Source: Nodularia spumigena CCY9414
GTDB taxonomy: Bacteria; Cyanobacteriota; Cyanobacteriia; Cyanobacteriales; Nostocaceae
Direction of reading: 5' to 3'
NCBI RefSeq assembly: GCF_000340565.2
Contig: NZ_CP007203.1
Span: 4,742,613-4,806,612 of the forward strand
DNA length: 64,000 bases
The position numbers and the translations under genes are program-made. This document shows, one piece after another, positions 24,753 to 35,319 of this stretch. Numbering within the stretch: position 1 is the stretch's first letter; each line of letters opens with the position of its first letter. The notes beneath the pieces were generated by a model that saw only the letters and a list, made by a program, of their open reading frames with translations, did not search any database and was not told where the DNA came from.

Positions 24753-24943
24753 AGCTTTTGCCATTCAGGACGCGAAAGCTGCAAGCTGGTTTTTCTAGCC
24801 TTGCGGCCAGGCGATCGATCGCCTCCGGCGGGGCGTAGCCCATCGCACACCCGATGATACAATTTCATTTTCATGTGATCTTCTACCCGGTAGTAAGCGC
24901 AAAACCCTACACTGCGGCGGCTAAGGATTTGGGCTTGCCACAT
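24722..24943 (-). CDS. Doubtful small ORF between GerMN gene and accB
   Basis: A 73-residue frame containing VGFCAYYRVEDHMKMKLYH. Its tail is encoded by the STRR block and its middle by a G+C repeat (GCGATCGATCGCC), so at most the first 35 residues could be native. I do not recognise it. It may be the remains of a small conserved gene. Confidence 0.2.
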   Translation of the reverse strand: MWQAQILSRRSVGFCAYYRVEDHMKMKLYHRVCDGLRPAGGDRSPGRKARKTSLQLSRPEWQKLNQLSVISEQ

Positions 24944-25041
24944 TACCTTCGGGTGTTGAAAAACATTTGCCAGGGAAGTCTGTGTTGCCCGCCAGAACCG
25001 AAAAATTTTACCAATTACCCATCTTGATATATAGATTAAAC

Positions 25042-25521
25042 CTAATCGGGGTTAATTCGCATCAAAGCCTGGCCATATTCCACGGGTTCGCCATTTTGTA
25101 AAAGAATTTCCATGACTTGCCCGGATACCTCAGCCTCAATTTCATTCATCAGCTTCATAGCTTCAATGATACAGACTGTTTGACCACTGCGGACGCGATC
25201 GCCCACTTTCACAAAAGGTGCTTCACCTGGTGCAGGAGCGCTGTAATAGGTTCCCACCATCGGCGAAGGCACTTCTACTAATCTCTTATCAATGGTTGAA
25301 GGGGGATTTGCTGACACCTGCACACTAGAAGCAGTTACAGCACTCTCCACAACGCGACTTGTTCCCACCTCCACGATCTGATTAGGAGGTGCGGTAAGTT
25401 GATCCCGACTCGATTTACGTACCGTTAGTTCAAAGTCATCGCTTTTGAGCGTTACTTCAGCAATATCTGTTTGGGCGATAGTTGCCAGCAGTTGGCGGAT
25501 TTCATTAAATTCCAATGGCAC
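25042..25521 (-). CDS. accB: Biotin carboxyl carrier protein of acetyl-CoA carboxylase
   Basis: 159 residues. The C-terminal biotinyl domain carries IEAMKLMNEIEAE with biotin-accepting Lys at about residue 123 and the BCCP thumb region (YYSAPAPGEAPFVKVGDRV). The N-terminal part is a short alpha segment (LEFNEIRQLLATIAQ), and a Ser/Val/Pro linker joins the two. It carries CO2 from biotin carboxylase to the carboxyltransferase for malonyl-CoA synthesis. It follows efp by 109 bases on the same strand, the usual cyanobacterial order, so they are probably cotranscribed. Confidence 0.95.
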   Translation of the reverse strand: MPLEFNEIRQLLATIAQTDIAEVTLKSDDFELTVRKSSRDQLTAPPNQIVEVGTSRVVESAVTASSVQVSANPPSTIDKRLVEVPSPMVGTYYSAPAPGEAPFVKVGDRVRSGQTVCIIEAMKLMNEIEAEVSGQVMEILLQNGEPVEYGQALMRINPD

Positions 25522-25630
25522 AGTTTTTATTACCTCGACCTAACCATAAATCAAAATTTTAAGTTTGGCAGGGATTTAATCCCTAAAAATAGGGACTCAA
25601 ATCAACATTGCTTCTGGGAACAGAGTCAAC

Positions 25631-26188
25631 TTATTCCCTGCCGAGATATTTATCTTCACGAGTATCAATTTTGATACGTTCGCCTTGAGCAACAAACAAC
25701 GGAACCATGACAATTGCGCCTGTTTCCAGAGTAGCTGGTTTAGTTCCACCTGTAGCCGTATCACCTTTGATACCCGGATCTGTTTGGACAATTTCCAAAA
25801 CCACAGAGTTGGGTAGTTCCACTTCTAGCACTTGCTCACCCCAACGAATCACATTAACTTCCATACCTTCTTTGAGGTATTTGACGCGATCGCCAATTTG
25901 CGCCACAGTTAATCTGCCTTCTTCGTAGGTTTCCATATCCATAAAGACAAGCTCATCGCCCTCTTTATAGGTATGCTGCATCGTGCTTTTTTCCAGATTC
26001 GCTTGAGGTACTGTTTCCCCAGCTCGGAACGTTTTTTCTACAACACTGCCACTTTGGACGCTTTTGAGTTTAGTCCGTACAAAAGCAGAGCCTTTGCCTG
26101 GCTTAACGTGGAGGAATTCGACCACTCGCCATACATTCCCGTCTAATACAATTGACACACCGGGTCGAAAGTCGTTACTAGATATCAT
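25631..26188 (-). CDS. efp: Translation elongation factor P
   Basis: 185 residues when started at ATG 26188 ([17 protein letters not shown]); the longer frame from 26236 adds a non-family extension. All three beta-barrel domains are present. The loop [16 protein letters not shown] holds the Lys or Arg tip that reaches the peptidyl-transferase centre. EF-P relieves stalling at polyproline. First gene of the efp-accB unit. Confidence 0.95.
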   Translation of the reverse strand: MISSNDFRPGVSIVLDGNVWRVVEFLHVKPGKGSAFVRTKLKSVQSGSVVEKTFRAGETVPQANLEKSTMQHTYKEGDELVFMDMETYEEGRLTVAQIGDRVKYLKEGMEVNVIRWGEQVLEVELPNSVVLEIVQTDPGIKGDTATGGTKPATLETGAIVMVPLFVAQGERIKIDTREDKYLGRE

Positions 26189-26440
26189 GAAGCTTTTAAA
26201 TTTGGGAAGACAATCGGCATTTATTGTACCCTTCAAGGGTCGTAATTAGTCATTAATCGCCAAGTAATTAATCAATTGATTGGGGACTAGAGACTCCAGA
26301 CTGGGTTCTGGCAGGCAATTTTAGTTTTTTTATCATCCCTCATCCTTAATTAAGCGATTACTCAGCACTCGTACTGTGGGAAGATGATTGATGGGTGAAG
26401 CCTAGTCAACAATTTCATGTTGCAATTGAGTTATTCCATC

Positions 26441-27547
26441 ATGTTTAACATATTAAAATCCTGGCTGAAGAACAGCCTAACCACAATATTGTTAGTAACA
26501 ATATTTTTAGGCATAAATACAGCTACCTGGACTCCTCCTAGTAACGCCGCCCTGCCATCTGGAAATGCCATTACTGAAGGCAAGGCTTTATTAAGGTATG
26601 CACTCCCCATAGAGAATAAACCAGTACGGCGATTGCAAGCCAGTTTAGAAGATATCGCTACCCAACTACGGGCAAATCGACGCTGGGGTGCTATGTCTAG
26701 CGATCTGAAAACAGCCTCACGCATTCTCGATCAACCTAACCAAATCCTAGCAAGCGTTCCCACAGAACGCCAACCCCAAGCCGAAGCTTGGATTGCTGAG
26801 TTGAAATCCGGCGTAGATTCACTGCAAGAATCGGTAAAAGTTAAAGACAAAGAACAAATTCTTGAAGGTAGAAACAAACTGCTGGATATAGTCACCCAGT
26901 TAGAAGAGTCAATGGTGACTGAATTCCCCTTTGAAGTGCCTTCTGAGTACAATAACCTCCCTCAACTCAAAGGTCGCGCCACAGTGGCAATGAAGACCAA
27001 CAAAGGCCACCTGACTATGGTGGTCGATGGTTATAGCGCCCCTGTCACAGCCGGTAACTTTGTCGATTTAGTCCAGCGAGGTTTTTATGACGGCTTAGAA
27101 TTTACCCGTTCTGAAGAATCTTACGTCCTCCAAACTGGAGACCCACCGGGAAAAGAAGTAGGTTTCATAGATCCCAAAACTGACAAATACCGTGCCGTTC
27201 CTTTAGAAATTTTGGTTGAAGGCGACGACCAACCCACCTATGGCATTACTCTCGAAGAAGCTGGGCGTTATCTGGATATGCCAGTTTTGCCTTTTTCTTC
27301 CTTTGGCGCATTGGCGATGGCTCGCCCCGAAACGGAAGCCAATGGCGGTTCCTCGCAATTTTTCTTCTTTTTGTTTGAGCCAGAACTCACTCCGGCGGGA
27401 AGAAACTTGTTAGACGGGCGCTATGCCGTTTTTGGTTATCTCACCGAAGGCAAAGAAATTTTGGATAAGCTCAAAGAAGGTGACAAAATTGAATCCGCAA
27501 CCGTAATTCAGGGAATAGAAAATTTAGTTCAGCCCCAAGCAGCCTAA
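26441..27547 (+). CDS. Exported cyclophilin-type peptidyl-prolyl isomerase (TLP40/CYP38-like)
   Basis: 368 residues from ATG 26441. A signal peptide (LTTILLVTIFLGINTAT) ends near PSNAALP. An N-terminal four-helix region (residues about 35-165) precedes a divergent cyclophilin domain (MKTNKGHLTMVVDGYSAPVT, NFVDLVQRGFYDGLEFTR, SSQFFFFLF, LDGRYAVFGYL). This layout matches the thylakoid lumen protein TLP40/CYP38, which supports photosystem II assembly. Several catalytic cyclophilin residues look altered, so isomerase activity is uncertain. Confidence 0.85.
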   Translation: MFNILKSWLKNSLTTILLVTIFLGINTATWTPPSNAALPSGNAITEGKALLRYALPIENKPVRRLQASLEDIATQLRANRRWGAMSSDLKTASRILDQPNQILASVPTERQPQAEAWIAELKSGVDSLQESVKVKDKEQILEGRNKLLDIVTQLEESMVTEFPFEVPSEYNNLPQLKGRATVAMKTNKGHLTMVVDGYSAPVTAGNFVDLVQRGFYDGLEFTRSEESYVLQTGDPPGKEVGFIDPKTDKYRAVPLEILVEGDDQPTYGITLEEAGRYLDMPVLPFSSFGALAMARPETEANGGSSQFFFFLFEPELTPAGRNLLDGRYAVFGYLTEGKEILDKLKEGDKIESATVIQGIENLVQPQAA

Positions 27548-27622
27548 AAGATTTCTTAGTTCTGAGTCCTGAGTAAATATGAAAGTTTGAGGAGTTGTGA
27601 ATTACGCTCCTCTTTTTTTTCC

Positions 27623-27656
27623 AAAATCTAAAATCTAAAATCTAAAATCTAAAATT
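27623..27656. repeat. AAAATCT heptamer array (STRR)
   Basis: Four tandem AAAATCT units and a partial fifth sit just before the thiL start, leaving ten bases for its ribosome site. Confidence 0.7.
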
Positions 27657-27665
27657 GATTGACCA

Positions 27666-28679
27666 ATGACTAAAATTAAAGATATTGGCGAACAAGGTAT
27701 TTTAAAAAAATTGCAGCGTTTCTGTCCCCCAGGAATGATTGGCGATGATGCGGCAGTACTTGTAACTGCACCAGATAAATCTTTAGTAGTTACCACAGAT
27801 GTCCTCGTTGATGGCGTGCATTTTAGCAATGTCACCACATCCCCAGAAGATGCTGGTTGGCGGGCTGTGGCTGCTAATTTATCCGATTTAGCCGCAATGG
27901 GGGCTGATCCTCTAGGAATCACCGTCGGTTTGGGACTACCTGGAGAAATTATGGTGAGTTGGGTGGAAAGACTATACCAGGGCATGACAGAATGCCTCCA
28001 GAAATACAATACCGTAATTGTGGGGGGTGACATCGTGCGATCGCCTGTAAATACTATCTCTATCACAGCCTTTGGACAAGTTGATCCCCGGAGGATTATC
28101 CGACGTTCTGCGGCTCAAGTGGGTGATGCGATCGCTGTTACAGGTGTTCATGGAGCATCCCACGCAGGCTTACAATTGCTCTTGCATCCCGAATTAAGAC
28201 AAAACCTCACCGATGCCGAACAAAGGACACTCATCGCAGCCCACCAGCGTCCGCAACCCAGATTAGATGTTTTACCCATACTCTGGGAAATTCTCCCATC
28301 CTACCCCCCATCGTCCCATCCCCCCATCGCCGGCATGGACAGCAGCGACGGCTTGGCAGATGCGATTTTACAAATTTGCCACACCAGTGGTGTTGGGGCT
28401 GTCCTAGAAGCTAAAAAAATCCCCTTACCAGCAAGTTTCAACCACTGGCTAACCCCAGAAAAAGCTTTGGAATATGCCCTTTATGGTGGTGAAGACTTTG
28501 AATTAGTGCTGTGCTTACCAGAACTTCTCGCCCATACTTTAGTATCAAAACTCGGTGAAAGCGCCGCAATAGTTGGAACTATTACAACAGGTTCCCAAGT
28601 AATACTGCACGACCAAGATAAAAAATTCCCCGACCAAGTTTTAACTCTGGACCAGGGATTTCAACATTTCACTCATTGA
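27666..28679 (+). CDS. thiL: Thiamine-monophosphate kinase
   Basis: 337 residues. The N-terminal Asp-rich motif GMIGDDAAVL binds Mg-ATP, and VVTTDVLVDGVHF and AVAANLSDLAAMGADPLG are the family's glycine-rich signatures. VVGGDIVRSP and GMDSSDGLADA follow in the C-terminal half. It phosphorylates thiamine monophosphate to the cofactor thiamine diphosphate. It follows the cyclophilin gene by about 118 bases. Confidence 0.93.
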   Translation: MTKIKDIGEQGILKKLQRFCPPGMIGDDAAVLVTAPDKSLVVTTDVLVDGVHFSNVTTSPEDAGWRAVAANLSDLAAMGADPLGITVGLGLPGEIMVSWVERLYQGMTECLQKYNTVIVGGDIVRSPVNTISITAFGQVDPRRIIRRSAAQVGDAIAVTGVHGASHAGLQLLLHPELRQNLTDAEQRTLIAAHQRPQPRLDVLPILWEILPSYPPSSHPPIAGMDSSDGLADAILQICHTSGVGAVLEAKKIPLPASFNHWLTPEKALEYALYGGEDFELVLCLPELLAHTLVSKLGESAAIVGTITTGSQVILHDQDKKFPDQVLTLDQGFQHFTH

Positions 28680-28695
28680 CATTAAATTCATCACC

Positions 28696-28738
28696 GATGA
28701 CTAATGACCAATGACTAATGACTAATGACCAAGGACTA
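28696..28738. repeat. STRR between convergent thiL and gap2
   Basis: ATGACTA/ATGACCA heptamers fill the 56-base gap between the two convergent stops and run into the gap2 stop codon. Confidence 0.65.
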
Positions 28739-29749
28739 AGCCCACTTTGCGGCTACAAGTTCTGCCAAATCTAGAACTCGTTGGCTGTAACCCCACTCAT
28801 TGTCATACCAAGCCATAACTTTCACCAAGTCATTACCCATGACTATGGTCAAGCTGGAATCGATAATTGAAGAAGCATCAGTACCTTGATAATCCGAAGA
28901 TACCAATTGTAGTTCGCTGTAGTCCAAAATGCCTTTGAGTGAACCTTCTGAGGCTTCTTTGAGCGCTTGATTAACTTCTTCAGTAATCGTACGCTTCTCA
29001 ACCTGAGCTACGAAATCTACCATTGAGACGTTGGGAGTAGGTACGCGTAAAGCCACACCATTCAGCTTACCTTTGAGGTCTGGGATTACCAGAGCTACTG
29101 CTTTTGCCGCACCAGTGGAGGTGGGAACAATGTTAATAGCTGCTGCTCTCGCCCGTCGCAAATCCCGGTGAGAAGCATCTAGTAAACGCTGGTCACCAGT
29201 GTAGCTGTGGGTGGTGGTCATCGTGCCTTTGATGATCCCAAATTTATCGTTCAACACTTTGGCGATGGGAGCCAAGCAGTTGGTAGTACAGCTGGCGTTA
29301 CTAATGACGTGGTGCTGGTTGTGGTCATAGTCGTGATGATTCACGCCCATCACAAAAGTCCCATCCTCGTTTTTACCAGGAGCGGTGATTAGAACCTTTT
29401 TGGCTCCAGCATTTATATGCTTCTGTGCGCCATCCCGACTGGTAAATACACCTGTTGCTTCGATAATCAGGTCAATTTCCCACTCTTTCCAGGGCAAGTT
29501 TTCGGGGTTGCGATCCGATACGCATTTGATGGTCTTACCGTTAATGATGATCGAATTATCATCGGCGGTAATGTCAGCATTCCTTAACTTCCCAAGCATT
29601 GAGTCATACTTTAGGAGGTGTGCATTGGTTCTAGGGTCTGATGTGTCGTTAATAGCTATCAGGTCAATGTTGCTATTTTCTCTGCCTACCCAGCAGCGTG
29701 CAAAGTTACGTCCAATACGCCCAAAACCGTTGATTGCGACTCTAATCAC
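28736..29749 (-). CDS. gap2: Glyceraldehyde-3-phosphate dehydrogenase, Gap2 type
   Basis: 337 residues. Rossmann motif INGFGRIGR at the N-terminus, catalytic Cys in [12 protein letters not shown] (about residue 155) and His in [27 protein letters not shown] is the form found in the NAD(P)-using photosynthetic isoenzyme rather than the glycolytic Gap1. The C-terminal [15 protein letters not shown] is standard. It works mainly in the Calvin cycle, reducing 1,3-bisphosphoglycerate. A run of G on the plus strand (29811-29819) lies upstream of its start. Confidence 0.93.
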   Translation of the reverse strand: MIRVAINGFGRIGRNFARCWVGRENSNIDLIAINDTSDPRTNAHLLKYDSMLGKLRNADITADDNSIIINGKTIKCVSDRNPENLPWKEWEIDLIIEATGVFTSRDGAQKHINAGAKKVLITAPGKNEDGTFVMGVNHHDYDHNQHHVISNASCTTNCLAPIAKVLNDKFGIIKGTMTTTHSYTGDQRLLDASHRDLRRARAAAINIVPTSTGAAKAVALVIPDLKGKLNGVALRVPTPNVSMVDFVAQVEKRTITEEVNQALKEASEGSLKGILDYSELQLVSSDYQGTDASSIIDSSLTIVMGNDLVKVMAWYDNEWGYSQRVLDLAELVAAKWA

Positions 29750-29865
29750 AGTGTCTTACCCTCTGTATTTATGCCTATAAATTGATATCTTTGAACCCAA
29801 TCATATCGCAAAGGGGGGGGTATTAATAACCATAAACTGTTTGATCAATAAAAAAAACACATATT

Positions 29866-30492
29866 TTATTCAGATTTATCTGAGTAAAGGCTGTGAGTCG
29901 TGATGTACGATCTGACTGATTCTGGGACTAAATAGCGAATTGACTGGCGATCGCGGCAAAATTTCCGAACTAGACTTGACGAAATTCCTACTAAAGGTAT
30001 ATTCAATAATTGCCAGTCAATAGTAAGCAACTGCTCTCTGAATTGTTGCTCCACTTGCTTGCAGATTAGCTCACTTTGAGCTATTGTCTCACCACCTAGC
30101 AGTCGGGGTGCGATTAACCAATCACACATTTGTGCTAGTTCCTGTCCACGGTACCAACGGGGTAAGGTTTTAAATGTATCCAAACCCACAATCGAGTACC
30201 AGTGAGTATTTGCATAACAACTAGATAAGTCCATCAAGGTATTGATGGCATAAGAAGTTCCGGATCGTTTTGCCTCTATTAGGGAGACAGTAAATGCTGG
30301 GTTTTCGCTTGTTGCTAATTTCAGCATTTCCCCGCGATGTTCAAACATAACTGCTTTTTTATGAGGAGGGTTTAGTGATGGCACCCAAATTACCTTTTCC
30401 AGGGGTACTTGAGACAAAGCTGTTTGGGCTACGAGTAAGTGTCCCCAATGAATTGGATCAAACGTGCCACCAAAGATTCCTATATGCCGCAT
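29866..30492 (-). CDS. nadD: Nicotinate-nucleotide adenylyltransferase
   Basis: 208 residues. The nucleotidyltransferase motif GIFGGTFDPIHWGHL (T/HxGH type) opens the protein and the second signature ISSSLVRKFCRDRQSIRYLVP closes it. NPPHKKAVMFEHRGEML is the family's nucleotide loop. It converts nicotinate mononucleotide to deamido-NAD. Monocistronic as far as can be seen. The 397-base stretch to murC (30493-30889) is A+T rich and holds no gene; TATGAT near 30838 could be the murC -10 box. Confidence 0.9.
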   Translation of the reverse strand: MRHIGIFGGTFDPIHWGHLLVAQTALSQVPLEKVIWVPSLNPPHKKAVMFEHRGEMLKLATSENPAFTVSLIEAKRSGTSYAINTLMDLSSCYANTHWYSIVGLDTFKTLPRWYRGQELAQMCDWLIAPRLLGGETIAQSELICKQVEQQFREQLLTIDWQLLNIPLVGISSSLVRKFCRDRQSIRYLVPESVRSYITTHSLYSDKSE

Positions 30493-30889
30493 TCAGTCAT
30501 GCCTAAACTTTATTCAATTCACCCAGATTTTAATACAAATATACTATGATGCCCAATTTGCCCCTGAACTTGATGCAATTTTCCAGCAGTTTCACTACCA
30601 ATGTATGACTGTAGCCAACACAAGTAAGGATTTTAGAAAGATGTATTTCAAACTACAAGTTTTTCTGTCCCGATGCAGCATAAACTATTGAGAATAGTCT
30701 TTATAACAGTTCAGAAATAGGAAAAACCTCCAACCAAGGTAAAATCATTCTCAATCCGCAAAACAACAGAGGAAAATAATCCAAATATCAGGTATAAACA
30801 AGATGCAAGGGCAGTTACGGTAAAAATCAAATTCCTGTTATGATACGCGTGTCATTTGTGATTATGGTGTGGTGTAAGAGGACTAATCA

Positions 30890-32377
30890 ATGAGTAATTA
30901 TGTAGATTTTAGTGGCAGACCATTCCATTTCATTGGAATTGGTGGCATAGGTATGTCTGCCCTAGCATACGTTCTAGCAAAGCGTCAAATGCCAGTATCA
31001 GGTTCTGATCTTCGTCCTAGTCATATTACGCGCAATTTGGAATCTATCGGAACACATATTTTTGGTAGACAAGAGGCCAGTAATCTCGAATTCTTTCGCT
31101 CTAGTGAATCAGCTAATAGAGTATTATTAAACTCAGAAGAAATATTCCCTACTGCTAGCAAGTCAACACTGCCTCAAGTTGTTTGTTCAACAGCAATTAA
31201 TGCCAACAATTTGGAATACAAAGCAGCACTGGAATTAGGATGTCCAATTTTACATCGTTCAGATGTACTAGCTGCCTTGATTTCAGATTACCATAGCATC
31301 GCAGTTGCCGGCACCCACGGTAAAACTACCACAAGTAGCATGATTGGCTATATGCTGTTAGAAGCTGGTTTAGACCCCACAATTATTGTCGGTGGTGAAG
31401 TTGATGCTTGGGAAGGAAATGCGCGATTAGGGCAAAGCCAATATCTGGTAGCTGAGGCCGATGAATCTGATGGTTCTCTGGTGAAACACGCCCCAGAAAT
31501 TGGCATTATTACTAATATTGAACTTGATCATCCTGACCACTACGAAACATTAGAAGAAGTAGTTAATATTTTCCAAAAATTTGCCGATAGTTGTAAGACA
31601 CTCATTAGTTGTATTGATTGTTACCAAGTGCGCGATTTGCTACGCAACTCCGGAGGCGATCGCTTCAAACCAACAATTACTTACAGCCTCAACCCAGAAA
31701 CAGATGCCGATTATACCGCCACTAATATTGACTATCGCGCTGATGGTACTACAGCCCTAGTTTGGGAAAAAGGCAAAGCCTTGGGAGTATTGAAATTGCG
31801 GTTACTCAGTCGGCATAATCTCAGCAATGCTCTGTCGGCTGTAGCTGTTGGTCGCGCCTTGGGTTTAGAATTTGGCACAATTGCCAAAGGCATTGCTACT
31901 TTTGAAGGTGCAAGACGACGCTTTGAGTTTCGGGGAGAAGTTGGCGGTATTACCTTCATTGATGACTATGCCCACCACCCCAGTGAAATCCGCGTTACTC
32001 TTGCTGCTGCACGCCTCCAAGCTAGGCCAGAACAAAGAGTGGTGGCTATTTTCCAGCCCCATCGCTATAGTCGCACATTCACCTTTTTGGCAGAATTTGC
32101 CGAGTCATTTACTCATGCTGATTTAGTTGTGCTGACAGATATTTACAGTGCCGGCGAACCCAATTTAGGGCAAATTAGCGGTGAACAACTGGCAGCAGAA
32201 ATAGCCAAACTACACCCACAAGTGCTTTATCAACCAAATCTGCCCTTAATGAGTGAGTTCTTGCTGCAAACGCTGCGCCCCGGAGATCTAGCACTATTTC
32301 TAGGTGCGGGGAATTTAAATCAGGTGATTCCTGAAGTTATTACTACACTTTGTGAACCTGCTACAGCCACATCCTAG
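30890..32377 (+). CDS. murC: UDP-N-acetylmuramate--L-alanine ligase
   Basis: 495 residues. [18 protein letters not shown] binds UDP-sugar, [18 protein letters not shown] is the ATP P-loop, and [11 protein letters not shown] and FQPHRYSRT are MurC signatures. It adds L-Ala to UDP-MurNAc in the cytoplasm. An insertion (residues about 60-95) is typical of cyanobacterial MurC. murB starts 106 bases after its stop. Confidence 0.95.
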   Translation: MSNYVDFSGRPFHFIGIGGIGMSALAYVLAKRQMPVSGSDLRPSHITRNLESIGTHIFGRQEASNLEFFRSSESANRVLLNSEEIFPTASKSTLPQVVCSTAINANNLEYKAALELGCPILHRSDVLAALISDYHSIAVAGTHGKTTTSSMIGYMLLEAGLDPTIIVGGEVDAWEGNARLGQSQYLVAEADESDGSLVKHAPEIGIITNIELDHPDHYETLEEVVNIFQKFADSCKTLISCIDCYQVRDLLRNSGGDRFKPTITYSLNPETDADYTATNIDYRADGTTALVWEKGKALGVLKLRLLSRHNLSNALSAVAVGRALGLEFGTIAKGIATFEGARRRFEFRGEVGGITFIDDYAHHPSEIRVTLAAARLQARPEQRVVAIFQPHRYSRTFTFLAEFAESFTHADLVVLTDIYSAGEPNLGQISGEQLAAEIAKLHPQVLYQPNLPLMSEFLLQTLRPGDLALFLGAGNLNQVIPEVITTLCEPATATS

Positions 32378-32483
32378 ATGTGGAAAAAAGTGCAGTTTCC
32401 CTCTAGCAACGATTCTATCGATTGATACTATTGCTGTATTTTTACGGCAGTTAAATGTAAAAATTTCACAAATTTACGTAAAG

Positions 32484-33506
32484 ATGAAAATCTCCCAGGC
32501 AGATGGAAATGTCTGCACAATTTTTGCTTCAACTACACAGAAGCAGGAAACAGAAGATTCAAGGGATAGTAAAATAATTTACTTAAAAGGGACAGATTGT
32601 GCTATTAAGTCACAAGCTTCCTTATCTGCATTTACTTCTTATCGAGTTGGGGGAGCAGCCCAATGGTACTTTGCTCCTCGGAATTTAGAAGCACTACAAG
32701 CCAGCGTTGAATATGCACAAGAACATGGATTACCTGTAACAACATTAGGTGCTGGTTCTAACCTGTTAGTAAGCGATCGCGGATTACCGGGCTTAGTCAT
32801 TTCTACTCGTCACCTGCGCCATAGTTACTTTGATCCCCACACAGGTCAATTAACCGTAGCGGCGGGAGAATCAATTCCCAATCTGGCATGGCAAGCCGCA
32901 AAATTAGGTTGGCAAGGGTTAGAGTGGGCTGTTGGTATCCCAGGAACTGTTGGGGGTGCTGTAGTCATGAATGCTGGCGCGCATAATAGCTGTATCGCAG
33001 ATATGTTAGTTAGCGCCGAGGTACTTTCACCGGATGGTACATTGGAAACTTTGACCCCCGCCCAGATAGGTTACAGCTATCGGAGTTCATCACTGCAAAA
33101 TAGCGAATCTCCTACAGACAGACGTTGCCAACGCATTGTTACCCAAGCCACCTTTCAACTCCAACCAGGTACTGAGCCAGCATTAGTTTTGGCAGTAACC
33201 AAGCAACACAAACAACATCGACTAACTACCCAGCCCTACAATTTCCCTAGCTGTGGCAGCGTGTTCCGCAATCCTACACCTTATGCGGCGGGGTGGCTAA
33301 TTGAACAAACAGGTTTAAAAGGCTACCAAATTGGCGGAGCGCAAGTAGCATTATTACACGCTAATTTTATCGTCAATCGTGGCGGAGCCAAAGCCAGCGA
33401 TATTTTCGCTCTCATTCGTCATATCCAGCAGCAAGTAAAAGAACATTGGTCTATTTGCTTACAGCCAGAAGTCAAAATGATCGGTGAGTTTCAGGCGGCT
33501 GGTTAA
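32484..33506 (+). CDS. murB: UDP-N-acetylenolpyruvoylglucosamine reductase
   Basis: 340 residues from ATG 32484 ([13 protein letters not shown]). An earlier start at 32352 would overlap murC by 26 bases and add an unrelated basic leader. The FAD domain begins at [11 protein letters not shown], with [34 protein letters not shown], and SCGSVFRNP holding the catalytic Ser. [11 protein letters not shown] ends the protein. It makes UDP-MurNAc, the substrate of MurC. Confidence 0.93.
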   Translation: MKISQADGNVCTIFASTTQKQETEDSRDSKIIYLKGTDCAIKSQASLSAFTSYRVGGAAQWYFAPRNLEALQASVEYAQEHGLPVTTLGAGSNLLVSDRGLPGLVISTRHLRHSYFDPHTGQLTVAAGESIPNLAWQAAKLGWQGLEWAVGIPGTVGGAVVMNAGAHNSCIADMLVSAEVLSPDGTLETLTPAQIGYSYRSSSLQNSESPTDRRCQRIVTQATFQLQPGTEPALVLAVTKQHKQHRLTTQPYNFPSCGSVFRNPTPYAAGWLIEQTGLKGYQIGGAQVALLHANFIVNRGGAKASDIFALIRHIQQQVKEHWSICLQPEVKMIGEFQAAG

Positions 33507-33707
33507 GGTAGGAGGAAGAGGCAGGGGGGCAGGGTGCTGGGTGCTGGGGGGAAGAGGTAGCCTTATATCCCACATTCCCCAGTCCCCGATACCCAATCCC
33601 CACTCCCCATCCCCAGCGTTAATTATTGGTAATAAAACAGGCAAACTACCGACCGCATCTATAATTGAATTTGATTTGTTATTCAACGCACACGCGCACA
33701 ATCAGTT

Positions 33708-34055
33708 ATGACAGGAAAAGGCCAGGGATTCGGTTTTGGTTTGGGCAAAATGAGAGAACTCGCGGACGCTTTCAAAAAGGCGCAGCAAGTTCAAGAAGGT
33801 GCTAAACAGCTTCAAGAAGAATTGGAGCAAATGGAGATCCAAGGAGAGTCCGGCGGTGGACTGGTGAAGGTAATTGTCAGTGGGAACCAAGAACCCAAGC
33901 GGGTGGAAATTTCCCCAGAAGCGCTAGAACAAGGCGCAGAATTACTTTCTGACCTCGTGACAGTGGCAATGAAAGATGCCTACAACAAGTCCACTACAAC
34001 AATGCGGGAACGGATGGAAGACTTGACCAGTGGTCTGGAACTACCTGGATTTTAG
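33708..34055 (+). CDS. YbaB/EbfC-family nucleoid-associated protein
   Basis: 115 residues. A long N-terminal helix ([20 protein letters not shown]) leads to the conserved beta sheet [24 protein letters not shown] and a C-terminal helix ending in [13 protein letters not shown]. These small dimers bind DNA. The 200-base stretch before it (33507-33707) is low-complexity GGGG/CCCC sequence with no gene. Confidence 0.9.
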   Translation: MTGKGQGFGFGLGKMRELADAFKKAQQVQEGAKQLQEELEQMEIQGESGGGLVKVIVSGNQEPKRVEISPEALEQGAELLSDLVTVAMKDAYNKSTTTMRERMEDLTSGLELPGF

Positions 34056-34110
34056 TCATTAGTCATTAGTCATTAGTCATCAGTCTGATGACTAATGACT
34101 AATGACCTTT
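34053..34110. repeat. STRR folding into a 19 bp perfect hairpin
   Basis: ATTAGTC heptamers repeat and then invert: 34065-34083 is the exact reverse complement of 34085-34103 around one T. It starts at the ybaB stop codon and may end its transcript. Confidence 0.7.
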
Positions 34111-34140
34111 GACCTTTGATCGATACTCAGTAAAATATTT

Positions 34141-34626
34141 ATGCCTTACAAGTTGCTGTTTGTCTGTCTGGGGAACATTTGCCGATCGCCATCGGCAGAA
34201 AATATTATGAATCATCTCGTAGACCAGGCTGGCTTGAGCGATGGCATTCTCTGTGAATCTGCTGGTACATCTAGTTATCACATAGGTAGCCCACCCGACC
34301 GACGCATGAGTAATGCTGCTACTGCAAAGTTGGGAATTAAACTGCTTGGTCAAGCTCGGCAATTGCAAAAATTAGACTTTCAGGACTTTGATATGATCTT
34401 GGCAATGGATCAAGAGAATTATGATAATATACTCGCTCTTGATCCCACTGGGCAGTATCATCATAAAGTTTACCTGATGTGTAGTTTTTGTTCTCGGCAC
34501 ACCCTGAAGGAAGTTCCTGACCCCTACTACGGTGGAGTAGAAGGTTTTAATCAGGTAATAGATTTACTTGTAGACGCTTGTGAAGGTCTACTCCAACACG
34601 TTACTAGCCAGCAACTCAGAGCCTAA
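34141..34626 (+). CDS. Low-molecular-weight protein-tyrosine phosphatase
   Basis: 161 residues. The P-loop VCLGNICRSPSAE gives catalytic Cys9 and Arg15; the general acid Asp is in VPDPYYGG. Family-length. It removes phosphate from tyrosine and could oppose the Wzc-type autokinase of the exopolysaccharide block, but that link is only a possibility since the genes are 9 kb apart. Its stop is three bases from the stop of the convergent response regulator gene. Confidence 0.92.
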   Translation: MPYKLLFVCLGNICRSPSAENIMNHLVDQAGLSDGILCESAGTSSYHIGSPPDRRMSNAATAKLGIKLLGQARQLQKLDFQDFDMILAMDQENYDNILALDPTGQYHHKVYLMCSFCSRHTLKEVPDPYYGGVEGFNQVIDLLVDACEGLLQHVTSQQLRA

Positions 34627-34629
34627 ACT

Positions 34630-35319
34630 CTATTCCACTAAGCCATGCTTCATGGCAAAACGCACTAGTTCTGCTCGGTTGCTCGTGGCAGTTTTTCTTA
34701 ATAAACTGCTTACATACTTTTCTACTGTTCTCGGACTCAAGTGCAGTTGATGTCCCATATCAGCATTAGAAAAACCATGAGTCAACAGTTCTAAAACTTC
34801 TTGTTCTCTGGGTGTCAAGGATGCTAACAGATGGGATTGCTGAATATGAGTGGATAGAGAATTTGGGATTTCCACCTCTTTTGAGGGTACGAAACTGCCC
34901 AAATTCTCTTTATGAGACAAGCGGTATTCAGATTGAATAATTTGCGATCGCTCTAGAAGATTACGAATTGCTGCTGCTAATTCCTCTAGTTCAAAAGGCT
35001 TAGGTAAGTACAAATCACATCCCGACTGGTAGCCCAGAATTCTTTCCTGGGTCTTTGTGCGTGCTGTTAATAAAATTACAGGTAATAACCGGAATGCTGG
35101 TTGTTGCCGTACCCGACGTACCAGTTCATAGCCGTTCATTCGTGGCATAATAATATCAGTAACGATTAAATCAGGATGGTAATTATCTACCATCGCCAAA
35201 GCCTCTTGACCATCATTCGCCGTGACCACGGAGTAGCCAGACAGTTCAAGATAATCACTAATAGACAGACGAGTGCCCAGGTCGTCATCCACAACAAGAA
35301 TAGTCAAGGGCATGGACAA
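34630..35319 (-). CDS. LuxR/NarL-type response regulator (Ycf29-like)
   Basis: 229 residues. The receiver domain has acidic pocket DDD (residues 11-13), phosphoacceptor Asp55 (LIVTDIIMPRMNGYEL) and Lys in LPKPFE. After a linker of about 40 residues the LuxR-type HTH is LTPREQEVLELLTHGFSNAD...SPRTVEKYVSSLL. The layout resembles Ycf29 of chloroplasts. No sensor kinase gene is adjacent. The target genes are unknown. Confidence 0.9.
   Translation of the reverse strand: MSMPLTILVVDDDLGTRLSISDYLELSGYSVVTANDGQEALAMVDNYHPDLIVTDIIMPRMNGYELVRRVRQQPAFRLLPVILLTARTKTQERILGYQSGCDLYLPKPFELEELAAAIRNLLERSQIIQSEYRLSHKENLGSFVPSKEVEIPNSLSTHIQQSHLLASLTPREQEVLELLTHGFSNADMGHQLHLSPRTVEKYVSSLLRKTATSNRAELVRFAMKHGLVE

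Noticed and set aside
32352-32483. Longer murB start overlapping murC
   Set aside because: The added residues are unlike MurB and come from the murC tail and spacer; ATG 32484 fits the family.
33459-33711. Opposed frames of 75-80 residues in the GGGG/CCCC spacer after murB
   Set aside because: They come from low-complexity sequence and have no credible start context.
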